From contig OW387146.1 in the NCBI GenBank assembly GCA_936440205.1, positions 25,916,458 through 25,980,457 on the forward strand: DNA of 64,000 bases, written 5' to 3'. Numbering within the stretch: the stretch's first letter is position 1; each line of letters starts with the position of its first letter. Shown here piece after piece: positions 1 through 10,996 of this stretch. The notes below the pieces were generated by a model. That model worked only from the letters and a program-made list of their open reading frames with translations, made no database searches and was not told the DNA's origin. Origin of the DNA: Lepidonotus clava (lineage: Eukaryota > Annelida > Polychaeta > Phyllodocida > Polynoidae). The translations under genes were made by a program, and so were the position numbers.

Positions 1-59
1 GGCACCTCCAAGTATGCGCGCGCAGCAGGTCTCTGACACATCAGGAACGAGGCTGCCAT
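1..59 (-). CDS. Possible first coding exon running off the left edge
   Basis: On the minus strand an ATG at 59-57 opens a frame that stays open to the window edge, reading MAASFLMCQRPAARAYLEV. The stretch is GC-rich compared with its surroundings, the start has a G at +4, and a CCAAT box lies just upstream on the same strand (GAGCCAAT near 70). No stop or convincing donor is seen before the edge. Nineteen codons are too few to identify a family. The basic, Arg/Ala-rich start would fit an organelle-targeted or simply unrelated N-terminus. It could equally be a chance frame in GC-rich DNA. Confidence 0.25.
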   Translation of the reverse strand, partial: MAASFLMCQRPAARAYLEV

Positions 60-1795
60 CACTCGATTGGCTCAATCCCCACCCCCTGCCAAGACTAAGC
101 AGTCCCGCTCTGAATAAATCGACAAAAGCCCTGCATAAAATGACAAGTCCTCCCATATTGGCTGAAATATAAATATTTTTTTGTTCTGTCCAACTGGGAG
201 ACGTCATTGAAGTGACGAAACAGTAAACAAAGTGGTTTCTGTTCGTATTGGGTTCTCCTGGGATTTAATTTTGGGACATTAAAGAAGGGAAATGAGAATA
301 CAGCCTCAACAAATTAAAAAACTAATAAAAAGATTTTAGCGGAAGTGCAAAGTGAGAGGGCAAATACAGATGGGGAGCATTTGGGTGTAAATCTAGCCGA
401 CTTGGTTATTGGATTTACGAGCGTTATTTCCTGCAGGAGGAAAATTGGACCTTCTTTATTTGGAAGCTCTGACCTGTGAATGAGAGAGATGAAGAAAAAG
501 CTACATTTGGAGCCGTGGATGACAATTGCCCTTCTTTATTGCTGATAGCAATTTTGCTGAAAAGAAGAGTAGTTTGAATTGCTTTGCCAAATCATATAAT
601 GAAAACCAAACCCACTCACTGTTTTGTTCTGATACCGTTGGTGTGAATCTCTGCGAAAATATTTAGGATGGCTCTATTTGGTGTTTCCACTTCCCCACAT
701 CAAATTTTCCCATTTCTGTTGTAATATTTCATTGCATGGAAGGTTTCTCAGTTTAATATAACCATCGTAATAATATAACGAAGAGGCATTAATCAAAATT
801 CAAGAAAACATCAAAATAAAAAATACCTAGTTAATGGGGCTTTAACTGATCTTTTGGTTATGGTCCTCAGACAGTGTTAAGCATACGCTATGTAGTTCCC
901 TGCATTGTCATCGTTGTATTCAGACAGGACCTAGTTGTCCAATGACTGTGTAGCACTGCTACAAAAATATCCAACATGTTGGATCTATATCTGTCTTTTC
1001 CCTGACATTGTGGGTGCTGAAAAAATTAAATCTAGTCACAATGGGAGCAGATGTTAGTAATTTGTATTCTTGCATCAAAAGTCGCGCAACTGCAATAATT
1101 TTATCACAGCTAAGAGATATGTATCACATTCATGAAACATTGTAGTGAAAATCTTCTACAATGAATGGGGCTTTTGTCGGTTTCCAGTGAAAAGTTTTGA
1201 ATTGACGACAATGAACCTCTATGGATTGTCATAAACTAGACTCAGTTGGTAATTCCGTCCACTTTTGGTCCGTATTGCCCTAGGAAGCCAGGTTGCTAGG
1301 TATGTTCATTGTTTTATGAAATAGTCATGTAAAATAAAATTTTAGAACACAGTTCAAAGAAAGACAGATGTGTTTATATCATTTTTTGTTAACATGACTA
1401 TTACCTGAAAAATGTATGCTTGGACAGTACCTCTGTCTAGGGGGAGGGTATTGCCATGCAGCACAATAAAGAAACTAGCTACTCTGTCCTATGTAATGGT
1501 GGAGGGTCGTGATTCTAACACAAGACTTATTCATTTCTCTTAGTAATGTGGAATGTAATTAGAGCAGCTACCAATGATGATTTATTTGAACATATCATAT
1601 TGAGGACAGGCCCCAGTAATGCATGAGACCCTTAAGCCAAGGGCATTATGTGATTGATAGTCAATATCAAACGATTTCAGGAAGACTATACAATTATAAG
1701 ATTTTCTGACAATATATAAGTTGTGGATGTCACATATTCAAATGAAGAATTAGAACATACTTTATTTATTTCGAGAGATATTTTGAGCATTCCCA
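60..1795. other. Intergenic, no gene seen
   Basis: AT-rich unique-looking DNA with stops in all frames. I see no splice-bounded coding stretch, tRNA or clear repeat here. Confidence 0.6.
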
Positions 1796-1797
1796 GC

Positions 1798-2950
1798 AAA
1801 CATGACACGTGTATTTACCAGTTTAACACGTGTTAAATTCATGTTATACTAGTGTTTTGGTAATTTCTGTGTAATATCAGTATTTTAGAGGGTTTTACTA
1901 TGAGTTTTCACATTGTAATACACTAATGTCTATTTCACAAAATTTTCATTATTCATGTAAATTACATGATAACATTCCCTGCAGAGACTCTTATTTAGCA
2001 TTTTCTCAGGTGTATTAATGTTATTAAAATTTAGTGTCATTCTGGTGTAGTGAAAATCTCTGTGTAAAACATGTTTATCACACTAGTTTTAAGTCATGGT
2101 ATTTTCATGTAATACTGGTGTTGTGTAAAAAAAGAAGTTTTACAAGAGAAAACTGTCTTTCACTGACAACAGTTTTTGACATATGTTATTTCCAAGTATA
2201 ACATGTATATAGACGTTGTGCACATGACGTCACACTTCCAAAATTGGGATGGACGCCATATTGGTGATCAGTCTAAGTTACTTATTGTACACTATTCTTT
2301 AGCATCTACAATGTAGATTTATGTCCATGTTATTTCTAGAAAACATATCAAATCAAAATGAACAGATATTATTTATAAATAGTAAGTATATTCATGACCA
2401 CGTGGGTGTAGTGACCACGTGGTGATCACCAAAATCTGATCACGTGACCCTATCTGCACAAGGTCTATAACACAGGTTTGGTATGAGTTTTCTCTTAGAT
2501 TTCAGTCAAAAATCACACAGAAAACCTTTGGAAATCCATAACCTAACACCAGAATTTCACCATATAAACACTGATAAAACTAGAATATATTATCCTGTGA
2601 AGTTTTTTGACTTGAGAGTAATATATAAAAAAATCAAATGGAAATACATCTTTATATGAGGATATATAATTGATTTTTTCCCAATGAATACCACTTTTCC
2701 ACAGTATTCAAACACAATGGAAAGGCAACACATCCAAGCTCATTTTGTATAGCTCAGTGGTAGAGCTCTGGCATTGTATGTGAGAGGTCCAGGGTTCGAA
2801 TCTCCACATGTTTTTTCATTAGGAAGCAAGAAAACACGAGTTTTACATGTCAAAACTCGTGTCAAAAACTCGTGTTAAAATCACGTTGGAAACACCAGAA
2901 ATGTAGTCCACAGAATCACGTGTTGTACACGAGTTTAAAACACGTGATTG
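1798..2950. repeat. AT-rich block with clustered CACGTG palindromes and ACACGAGTTTT repeats
   Basis: Seven CACGTG hexamers lie at 1806, 1827, 2399, 2416, 2441, 2917 and 2941. Two of them form a CCACGTGG pair 17 bp apart. ACACGAGTTTT at 2834-2844 is matched inverted by AAAACTCGTGT at 2852-2862, and further copies of the motif follow to 2940. Variants of GTGTTAAA and GTGTAAAAC recur through 1.8-2.15 kb. The similar, inverted-looking motifs at both ends suggest an old, decayed transposable element with a tRNA-like unit inside, but no clean termini can be set. Confidence 0.4.
2741..2816 (+). repeat. tRNA-derived Pol III unit (tRNA-Thr-like pseudogene or SINE head)
   Basis: A good A box (TAGCTCAGTGGTAGAG, 2750-2765) and B box (GGTTCGAATC, 2793-2802) are correctly spaced and are followed by a T6 terminator at 2811-2816. 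The anticodon loop would read ATTGTAT (TGT, threonine). The acceptor arm, anticodon stem and T stem do not pair well, so this is not a working tRNA. A SINE head or a retroposed tRNA copy is more likely. No second copy occurs in the window. Confidence 0.6.
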
Positions 2951-4140
2951 GCCTCCTGGATCCCGTGTATACAACGTTCACAACACGGGTCCTTGTTACC
3001 TGGGTTGCTAAGCAACTTTGTTTTAATAACTCAATATTTTCTATATTTTTAGTGACAGGTATCAGCAGTGCAATATAGATGTTTATAGAAATAAGCATAT
3101 ATATATATTCAGAACATTTATTAATATAGTTCTGTTAACAATTTTTCTGAATATAATGATAATGTTCCATAAACATCTTTTGAACAATGAAGCCTTTGTG
3201 AAAACAAGTCTGTCTAAATAATTTTGTTAAACAACAATGTGAAAGCAGTTTACTACTTAATTTTCTAGGGAAGGCATGCTTATGCTCAGCAAATCAATTC
3301 AATAATAATGTCATTTGTAATTTTGGGTAAAGCTACTGTAATTTGATGCCTTTATTAAAAAGAACTACTACCCCTTATCATATATCTCCAAAGGGTTAAC
3401 AGTTAAGTAGTACCTGTAAAAGAAGAAATGATATAGAGAAATGTCCATTAATAGAATAGTGATGTTTTCCCTATATGGTTAGTATTTGGGACATCAAGCT
3501 AATATATTTCTTATAGTAATAGACAAAAGTGCTAAACAATATCTTGTAGTAGACACTGATACATTTATTCTGGATGGAGTTACCCTCCTTGGTGTATGCT
3601 CACTGAATTTATTGAGGGAAATTATGACAACTTATCAAAACTACTTGAAAAACAATTAATTTCTATCAAAACTAGAAAACCTTTTATATTCTACATGCTA
3701 CAACCACAGATGACTAGATAAAATATTGAAACTTATTGAAAACTAAATTTACACAATTGTGGGCAGTACTGTGGATTGACCTATGCAAATAATGTCTCCT
3801 ATAAACAAAATGGATGCCAAAGAGGATTTGCATAAGATGAAATGATCTTGACTTTTCTAACCAATCAACAATGGTATTCCACAATACTGCAGGACCTCGA
3901 TATAGTATTTGCAAAAAGCAAAATTCATATGGAATTACAATGAAAAACACTTTAAAGGTAATCTATTAAGTTAAAAGTACTTTATCAAGGTTATCCAAAT
4001 AATGCACGGAATTACCCTCCTGGACGGAATTACCCACACTGACTCTGGTGATTTACATTATTTGTGTCTCTTGTATTATTCATGTTATTACTCATGTAAA
4101 TCATATTGCTCATGTAACTTGTGTCACTTGTGTTCTGGCC
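2951..4140. other. Intergenic, no gene seen
   Basis: AT-rich, no coding or repeat structure that I can support. Confidence 0.6.
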
Positions 4141-4154
4141 CCCCTTAGCTCCAT

Positions 4155-4285
4155 TCCCATCATGTCATTGGTTCTGGTCTCTGATTGGTGCAGAAACTCA
4201 TGCCAGATCATGAACCAAATGACTTCACAAAACAAAAATCATGTAACATGAACTTACGTGACACATCGTCACGTCACCTGAGCTC
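4155..4285 (+). repeat. Dispersed repeat, copy 1 (second copy at 22.28 kb)
   Basis: The stretch containing TGATTGGTGCAGAAACT, CATGCCAGATCATG and the later GTGACACA matches 22276-22380 in the same order and orientation, with many substitutions. No ends or coding capacity are seen. It is probably a fragment of an unclassified interspersed repeat. Confidence 0.45.
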
Positions 4286-6490
4286 AAAACCAGTATGATA
4301 CACGAACATTGCTTCATGTTTCGATACATACAATCATCACACTGTCATTTTTTGTCTGCTATTGTGAAATTGAAACCAGATCTACCCTCACATAATAGGG
4401 TTATGTAAGGTCTAGCTGGCAAAACAATCATAAACATAACCACATGATACATTTTTCTCAAGTACTGCATTGGAGGCTAATTCATACTAATTGGCAGTAA
4501 TCTAGGATGGGCATAAAGACACTAAAGGCATCCTGCTTCTGGCTTACTGGGACTCTGGCCTTTTGCCCACCCGCTACTCCCTATTTTTTTTATATTAATA
4601 ATTCATAGGGCCGTCGATGCCCGCGATATAAAGTGTTGAACTTACTCGCACGATGTTGCTCTTAACATGTTTCTTATTGAATAAAATTTGTCCAAACGAA
4701 TCTGCCCTTGCCTTGATTATGGATAATACGTCGTAAATGGTGATATTTGGAGGGAAATTGACATGGGTTCAAAACCTCTGCCATGGTTTGCTATCATTGA
4801 CTTTCAATGTTTGATCATATCTTGTAGCTCATGCAGCTCTTGATGCCCCTCTCATATCTAAGATTTATGCATGACATCCCTCTTTACAAGCACCCTCCTG
4901 TCACAACTCCAGCCCCTCAGTCAACCTAGTGTCAACATCCTGACAGTGACAAGTACACACTCCCTGTCAAACAGTGGACAGTCTGTTTACTCAGTGTTAC
5001 TACAGTTGACAACCAAGCCTTACTGGAACATGGAAGTGTCATTGAGTCATCTATATTTGATCTTGTACCTAGCACTTATAATCTTGTTAGTTCTGCAGTG
5101 ATGTCATTCAAAATGTGGAATTTTTCAATAAGAGTCCTTGGTAATTAACAGTAAAATTGGAATCTGAAAGGAAAGTAAACGTTTTCTTGAAAACTTACTT
5201 TGGGGTTTTGCTACTGTAGTTAAGGAATATTATCTTGATGAAAATGTGGACGACAAGTCTTAAGAAGCTTGATGATCTACATTCAGATGTAAAGAAAGAT
5301 GACAGACTGAGTTGCTTAGCACTATGTGAAAGTACATTTTCCCCTGTAATACAGTACAAATACCATATGGTATTATGTGAAGGTACATTTTCAATGTAAT
5401 ACAGTGAAAATCACATAATACCATAATGGTATACTCTACTATATACATATTCAATATGTTTTATTACCCATGATGTTTCATACTAATTTTAGGTTAGGAT
5501 CTCCATATATAGATAATGGTGTATAGATAATAGACTATGGCAGGTTAGTTACTGACCTTTATTCAAACTTTAATATTCGTAATGGCCAGCCTCTCGTGTC
5601 ATTGTATCTACTTTGTCTCTGGTTACCGGGAAACCACACACGTTGTCATTTACTCTGACCTAACGTCAATGTTGTCCTGTAACTGAATCCCAGCTGTGAT
5701 TTGCTCAAGTGAAATCCTACCGTCCACAGTTGACTGATGCCCTGAACAACAAATAAGGCAGATAAACAGTCCGCCAGGCCTGCTGGTTTGTGCACTGACC
5801 TTGAGATCGGAATGCCAATGATATAAATGTTGAGCCATATTCACTGGGCATGACTTTCTACACAGGTGGAGTTAGAAATATTACAAATATTACAGTTTTG
5901 TTGAAATCATTTGTCAATTGATATTGACGTGAGGGCTTTGGGCATTATGTAGGTCTGTTGTCAGTATAACCTTTCCAACATATTCATGGCAGGTTTTCTA
6001 ATTATTAAGAGAAAATACGTAATTGCTGTAAGAGACTCATGACCCTCCACCAATGCTTTGGAGTGAGTGGCTAGCTTATAAACTTGACAGAGTTACCCTA
6101 CCCCTAGATGGTGATCGATACCCTCTAAATGAACATAATTTCTGTCAATTGGAAAGTAATGAAATAAAGATAGAAGCACATCTGTCTTGGAATTATTTTG
6201 TTCCGAAAATTATTTGTACATACATTTTGTCTATTACACACAAGTACCAATGTACAGTTTTTAGATATTATTGAGCTTGCAATGTAACGATCAAGTGTTG
6301 TGGATCCATAAAGCATGTACATATTTAAGTTTATAACCACAAACGAATTGTGATTATGGATTCATAGGTGCGGGATATAAACAATCATTTAGTGACATCA
6401 ACAATTTTGGTATCTTTCTTATTGTAAACTTGCGAATAATCTAAGTTAAATTAGTCAGGATTTTTGCACCGGGGACGGGGGATTGCAGAC
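4286..6490. other. Intergenic, no gene seen apart from a small local duplication
   Basis: No supported exon. The only structure I can see is the duplication at 5323-5425, listed separately. Confidence 0.55.
5323..5425. repeat. Local tandem duplication, period about 51 bp
   Basis: The block TATGTGAA(A/G)GTACATTTT followed by TGTAATACAGT occurs at 5323 and again at 5374. ATAATACCAT and TATGGTATTAT around it give extra inverted symmetry. Non-coding. Confidence 0.6.
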
Positions 6491-6494
6491 ACCT

Positions 6495-6728
6495 GGAACC
6501 GGTTCCAACCGGATCTGTCCAATTCTCTCATATTTTGTAATTTTTTAGAAACCGGTAGTGAAAGTTGATCGATTGAAAGGGACATTATAGAACCAGTCCA
6601 CTCGCAAGTGATATGTGCTTCCCCAAAGAAGTGAAAGTAGAAAAAAAAAACTGTTACTATATAAAGGACCCCTGCCTTAACAAGTCGCCATTGGACGATT
6701 GAAGAAGTATCTATATTGAACGTCGAAG
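6495..6728 (+). promoter_or_regulatory. TATA promoter and non-coding first exon of the 116-aa protein gene, with Grainyhead-like sites
   Basis: TATATAAA at 6658-6665 places transcription start near 6688. The presumed 5' untranslated exon runs from there to 6728, where GAAG is followed by the donor GTAGGA. About 100-160 bp upstream of the TATA box lie the perfect palindrome GGAACCGGTTCC (6495-6506), a further AACCGG (6507-6512) and AAACCGGT (6549-6556). AACCGGTT is the known recognition core of Grainyhead-family factors, so epithelial expression is a reasonable guess. The motifs are seen directly; the regulator is inference. Confidence 0.5.
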
Positions 6729-7071
6729 GTAGGATTATCACATATTTGTATTCTTCCTTTGAGTTTTACGTGTGTCCTTCTTTTTTAGGAAACGGGGTTT
6801 ATTGTTTCTTAGCTATAAACAAAACTAAAACGTCAAGAAACATAAATATAGTAAAGTTGGCATCTTTATACATGTCCACTGTTTTGAATATCTTATATAC
6901 AATTCTCAACGGATTACTTGTATTTGGGGTTTAATAATCTGTCAGTATCAGACAAAAGAATTGGTGATTAGCCAATACAACATTACTAACTTAAATCTAT
7001 ATTTGTTATAAGTGTGTACATTATGTTTGTATTTAATTAAGTGTAACGGCTACTTGACTGACGTTGAAGAG

Positions 7072-9190
7072 ATGGGAAACACTGCAGGTAATTGAATCAT
7101 GGTTCTATTTTCGATAGTTTCATAGAATTACTATGGCTGGGCTCAATAAAACCTTTTTTGTATAATGATGGTAATAAGCCCATTCCACATAGGGGATATT
7201 TCCAGGGTTGGACAAGGGTCAGACACAACTCGCATATAAGGCACCTTTGTCTCCTAGAGTTAGGGTTACTAAAATAAGCAAGAATTATGTTTTCCCATGT
7301 CCCCAAGTATTTCTAAAATTTTACCAATTGATAGATTTGCAGGTTTGCCAGCCAATCAAAATGCTGTGTTTCAGGGCAAAATAGGGTTGGAGTTGGATAT
7401 TGTAGGTTAGGCTTACAGGCTTTAACCCTTTAGACCCCACCAATTACTAGGATGAACTGCTGGATTTCCCCAAATTTTCCCAGGATTTCCCTCAGAAATC
7501 CCATAAATTAGTTTTAATTGAGAAAGTTCAAAGGTTTACCCACCATTAAATATTAAAATCATATAGATCTGTTTCATAGCATTGGAAATGGAATTAAATT
7601 AGCTTTCAAATGATATATTTGCCGTTTTTGTATCCTCATTGTATCCTCATTGGAAAAATATGGGAAAATTATGGGAAAATGACCATTTTTCCGGGTGGCT
7701 ACAGCCGGAATGGGGACTAGACCCTCGGGCCGCTATGGCCGGATTGGGGTCTAAAGGGTTAACATTGGTTCCTATGGGGATAAAGCTGCATTTTACTATT
7801 TTAGGAAGAAATTTCTCAACCAAATTGCTTTGGTTAATTTTGTATTATGCAACTGTCTGCATGGAAAAAGCATGGAGACAATTTTAAAAATATTTCATGG
7901 TAAACTTTAACTTTGGTGTAAAGTGGGATGGACTTTTTACATTTGGCCAATCTGAGTACGTGATTTGACCCTTTCCTGATGGCATCAACATGAATTTCGG
8001 AAAGTTAAATGGGTATAGGAGTTTTCACTTTGACATTGTGACATTCTAAACAAGTGTTTAATGAAAAGAATTTTATCATTACTCAACATATTATCAGCGC
8101 TCTTAAATGTATATTTTCATATTTGATTTTGGTAATCATGGTACCTATCAGACGACTTTTAGAAGAGTCTTGTTTCTTGAAAAATAGGTAGTTGAAAGCC
8201 ACTTTTCTTGGACAATTTAGTACCGAAGACTGGGAAAAGATATTGAATTTAGAGAAAAAGTTTCTATTACAAAGTCGTTTCTCTTGTAATCGTCCATCAT
8301 TTGTAACCAAATTCGAGGTAAAGTTTATGAGTTTCTAATTGATCAACAATAAATATAATCTGATAAAGATTGATTTTATCCCTAGATTTTCATGTTTTAG
8401 CTTTATCACGTTCCCTTCCAATATTTTTGCACGTCTTTGAGTAACATCTTTTATTACCTCAATAAGGCCATTATTAAGCCAATCTGGACCAAAGTCAGCA
8501 AATCAAAACTTTCATTACTCCCATTCAATTCAGGCTACGAAGTGCCCTTTCAAAGAAAGTTTCTTAGTGCTTGTTAGCGTTCTTTGTAATAAAATCATTA
8601 TTTATAGTTTCTTCGTCCTGTTTATCTAGATATGTGCTTGGCGTAAAGCATAAAGTTATTGTTGAATTATTATACATTAATCACCAACAGACCAATCAAA
8701 TCATGTTGACGGTTAACTATCAAAAAACAATATAAAGCGTATCCCAATAGCTAGTTTGAAACAATTTCAATTAAGATATGCAGACCAACTTTTTACTGAG
8801 AGAATGCAGTGAAGACATCATTTGATATGGCCATTTTCACTTTTCACACATATAGCAAATACGCACATCGCCAATAATACTGGCGTACGGATTAAGGTGG
8901 TCCTGACAGATCAGAATGGGAGGCAAACCAGTCAAATAATTGAAAGTAGAGAGTACGTGTGTATTCCAACCTGCCAGGGCAGTGGCCAGCTAGACGTGCA
9001 TCGTGAAACTGCTGGGGGATTTAGTCCTAAGGCGGAGGGGAGCTATACTGATGCAGCTGATCGCAGTTTCATCGTCGATGTGACCTCCCGCGGGGAGCTG
9101 CAAGTGTTCAGGGCCAAGTATGGAACAATCTGGCAGAAGGAGACTGCCCTCAGACAAACTGACCCAGGAATGGTCGCATACGGGGCATGA
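7072..9190 (+). CDS. Small predicted N-myristoylated protein (116 aa), two coding exons
   Basis: The coding parts are 7072-7087 and 8856-9190. Exon 2 (about 7042-7087) follows an AG at 7040-7041, has ATG at 7072 and ends with the donor GTAATT in phase 1. Exon 3 follows the pyrimidine-rich acceptor ending at 8855 and restores the frame exactly (G|CA). The product starts MGNTAANTHIANNTG. Gly2 with a small residue at position 6 fits the N-myristoyltransferase consensus, so a membrane-tethered cytosolic protein is likely. The body looks like a compact, mainly beta domain: a hydrophobic strand (IKVVLTD), Cys pair YVCIPTC, a GGFSPKAEGSYTDAADRSF segment near residues 65-85, and a late KYGTIW. Exon 3 is markedly richer in G+C than its surroundings. 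Exon 3 alone has no usable in-frame ATG (a stop at 8810 closes it upstream), which supports the spliced start. I do not recognise the family and assign no function. ATTAAA near 9353 may be the poly(A) signal. Confidence 0.75.
7426..7758. mobile_element. piggyBac-like MITE in intron 2 of the 116-aa protein gene
   Basis: TTAA occurs at both borders (7422-7425 and 7759-7762), with inverted ends CCCTTTAGACCCCA and its complement just inside. TTAA target duplication plus CCCTTT-type ends is the hallmark of piggyBac-family elements. At 333 bp with no coding capacity it is non-autonomous. A second member is at 28375-28590. Confidence 0.75.
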
Positions 9191-9394
9191 AGTGAGGTCA
9201 AGGATGTCATCTCAAAGAGGTAATTGTATATTTATGTCAGTCATACGTGATGTGTGGGGTTTTACACTATATGCAATATTAGATCACACATAAGAGAGAT
9301 AAAATTATTCGTTATAAATATGGAAGATTATGAAAATAACAGATTCCAAGCAATTAAAGCAACTGTGATATCCTCATATCGCATCAATATTGCA

Positions 9395-9559
9395 GCTCAA
9401 GTCGCATCCCAGCTAAGGATGCGACGTTATTATAACGTTGCAGCAACGTTCTGGTTGGTTCTGTATTGATTTTTATTACATTCTTTTGATGACTCCCAAT
9501 AGCGTCGCTGTAACATACTGATGTGATGTTGCACTGTGACGTTATTACAATGTTCTGGT
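9395..9559 (-). repeat. Dispersed AACGTTNT-rich repeat, minus-strand copy
   Basis: Its complement matches 51800-51960: CAGAA-ATGTTACAATAACGT, then a central GACATTATTGGG-like block, then AGAACCAA-ACAGAACG and ATGTTACTGCAACG. The family also occurs at 10760-10996. Short internal motifs of the type TAACGTTATTA recur. The class is not known. The copy is cut at its left in the genome by the fold-back element at 9560. Confidence 0.55.
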
Positions 9560-10377
9560 GGTGACAGGTCTTTTGCCCCCCAGACCTTTGCCCCCCGGAC
9601 TTTTGCCCCCCGGACTTTTGCCCCCGGACTTTTGCCCCCCCCCCTCCCGGACTTTTGCCCCCCGGACTTTTGCCCCCTGGACTTTTGCCCCCCGGACCTT
9701 TGCCCCCTAGCCATTTGCCCCCCATGCCCCCTGGGCTTTTGCCCCCTGGAAATCAAATTATTTGATTATTTATCCTTAGTAACATTCTTCACTTAAAAAA
9801 TCATTATTCATTGTCATGTTTATGTATTTCGGAAGCATGGATTAATGATTATTTTCATGTATATCTTTTGTGGATATACATTGAGAAACTTGAAATATTT
9901 ATCAAGATTTCATAGATCTAAATTGCTTTATAAACAATCAATTCTTTTATTGATTTATTTTCATATTCATCAAAAACAATATTCAAGACCAATATTTCCC
10001 ACATAAAAATGTATACATCGGTTGGGACCAATATAATATTGCCCCCAAACCCTTAGATTTTACATGTTGACACAGGCCTTTTTAGGGTTCAGTGACATGT
10101 GATAATGGATTTTCTTATATTAAAAATGGCAACATGAATTTTTCTTAAATTCAACACAACAACATAGATGACTCTTATATTTCAAGGGCCCCTGTAATGA
10201 GAATTATATTAAAGTATTGGGGGGCAAAAGTCCAGGGGGCAAAAGTCCTCGGGGGCAAAAGCCCGGGGGGCAAAAGCCCGGGGGGCAAAAGACCCGGGGG
10301 GCAAATGGCTAGGGGGCAAAAGTCCAGGGGGCAAAGGTCTGGGGGGCAAAGGTCCGGGGGGCAAAAGACCAAGAACC
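9560..10377. mobile_element. Fold-back element with minisatellite arms (CTTTTGCCCCCCGGA)n
   Basis: The left arm (9567-9750) holds about a dozen copies of a 14-15 bp unit, CTTTTGCCCCCCGGA and variants. The right arm (10219-10370) is the same array in inverse orientation. Both arms carry the variant unit CTAGCCATTTGCCCCC, so the arms share an origin. The centre (9751-10218) is AT-rich and non-coding. GTTCTGGT flanks both outer ends (9552-9559 and 10378-10385), a possible 8-bp target duplication. Long inverted arms built from tandem repeats are typical of FoldBack-type DNA elements. Frames of Pro/Cys or Gly/Lys repeats here are by-products of the array. Confidence 0.75.
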
Positions 10378-10385
10378 GTTCTGGT

Positions 10386-10759
10386 AATGTTCTTCAACCC
10401 AAACAGAAAGTTCGTATTTCATTCTGTTATGGTTTGGTCTAAACCTCACCAAAAATAACACTATAATAACATTTTGAATCGATGAGGTTTCAACCTCACC
10501 ATCAATAACATGGCTGTTATGCTATCTTATTAAGTAACAGACTGACCAAAAAAGTTTGGTTGCAGAATGGTTCTGTTAGGCCACAACTTTGTTGGGATAG
10601 GTGTAAAACCCCCTTTAAGCCACGATGTCTCGGCTGAGTAAGTTATTATAAGTAATCCAAATGTCGAGGGTACCCAAGCAAGCAGTCACGTAATGACCAC
10701 ATTCTATGACCATACCTTTTTGGTTATTCAGTTACTCGCTAAATATTTACATAACAGTT
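10386..10759. other. Repeat-rich non-coding stretch
   Basis: Short ATAACA and AACCTCACC direct and inverted motifs recur (10440-10505). It resembles the AACGTT repeat family around it. No gene. Confidence 0.45.
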
Positions 10760-10996
10760 AAATTATCTTATGTTAGATTGAGACAGAATCACTTAAACCG
10801 AATGTTAGAATGACATTACATTTTAGAGAAGTTGAGACCTTACTTATACAGAATATTATAATGATGATACCTTTATTTTAAAGAATGGAGCAAAAATGTA
10901 AAAATAACATTACAGGGCAACATCACAATAAGTATTAGGTTCTAAAGACATTATTCAGTGGCATCAGAATAAGGTAGCAAGAATCACAAACAGATA
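10760..10996 (+). repeat. Dispersed AACGTTNT-rich repeat, plus-strand copy
   Basis: Diverged but collinear with 51690-51960. The best block is TATTAGGTTCTAAAGACATT (10932) against GTTAGGTTCTAGAGACATT (51847), followed in both by TATT and AATAA-rich sequence, and preceded in both by a TTAGATTGAGAC-like start. Confidence 0.55.

Noticed and set aside
2741-2816. Functional tRNA-Thr gene
   Set aside because: Acceptor, anticodon and T stems do not pair; only the promoter boxes and loop sequences are intact.
8731-8828. TATAAAG at 8731 with ATGs at 8778, 8804 and 8826 as a local promoter and start for the 8856-9190 exon
   Set aside because: None of these ATGs is in the conserved frame without a stop, while the upstream exon at 7072-7087 joins in exact phase.
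9384-9796. Overlapping Pro/Cys- and Gly/Lys-rich open frames on both strands
   Set aside because: They are translations of the 15-bp minisatellite; the period, not selection, keeps them open.
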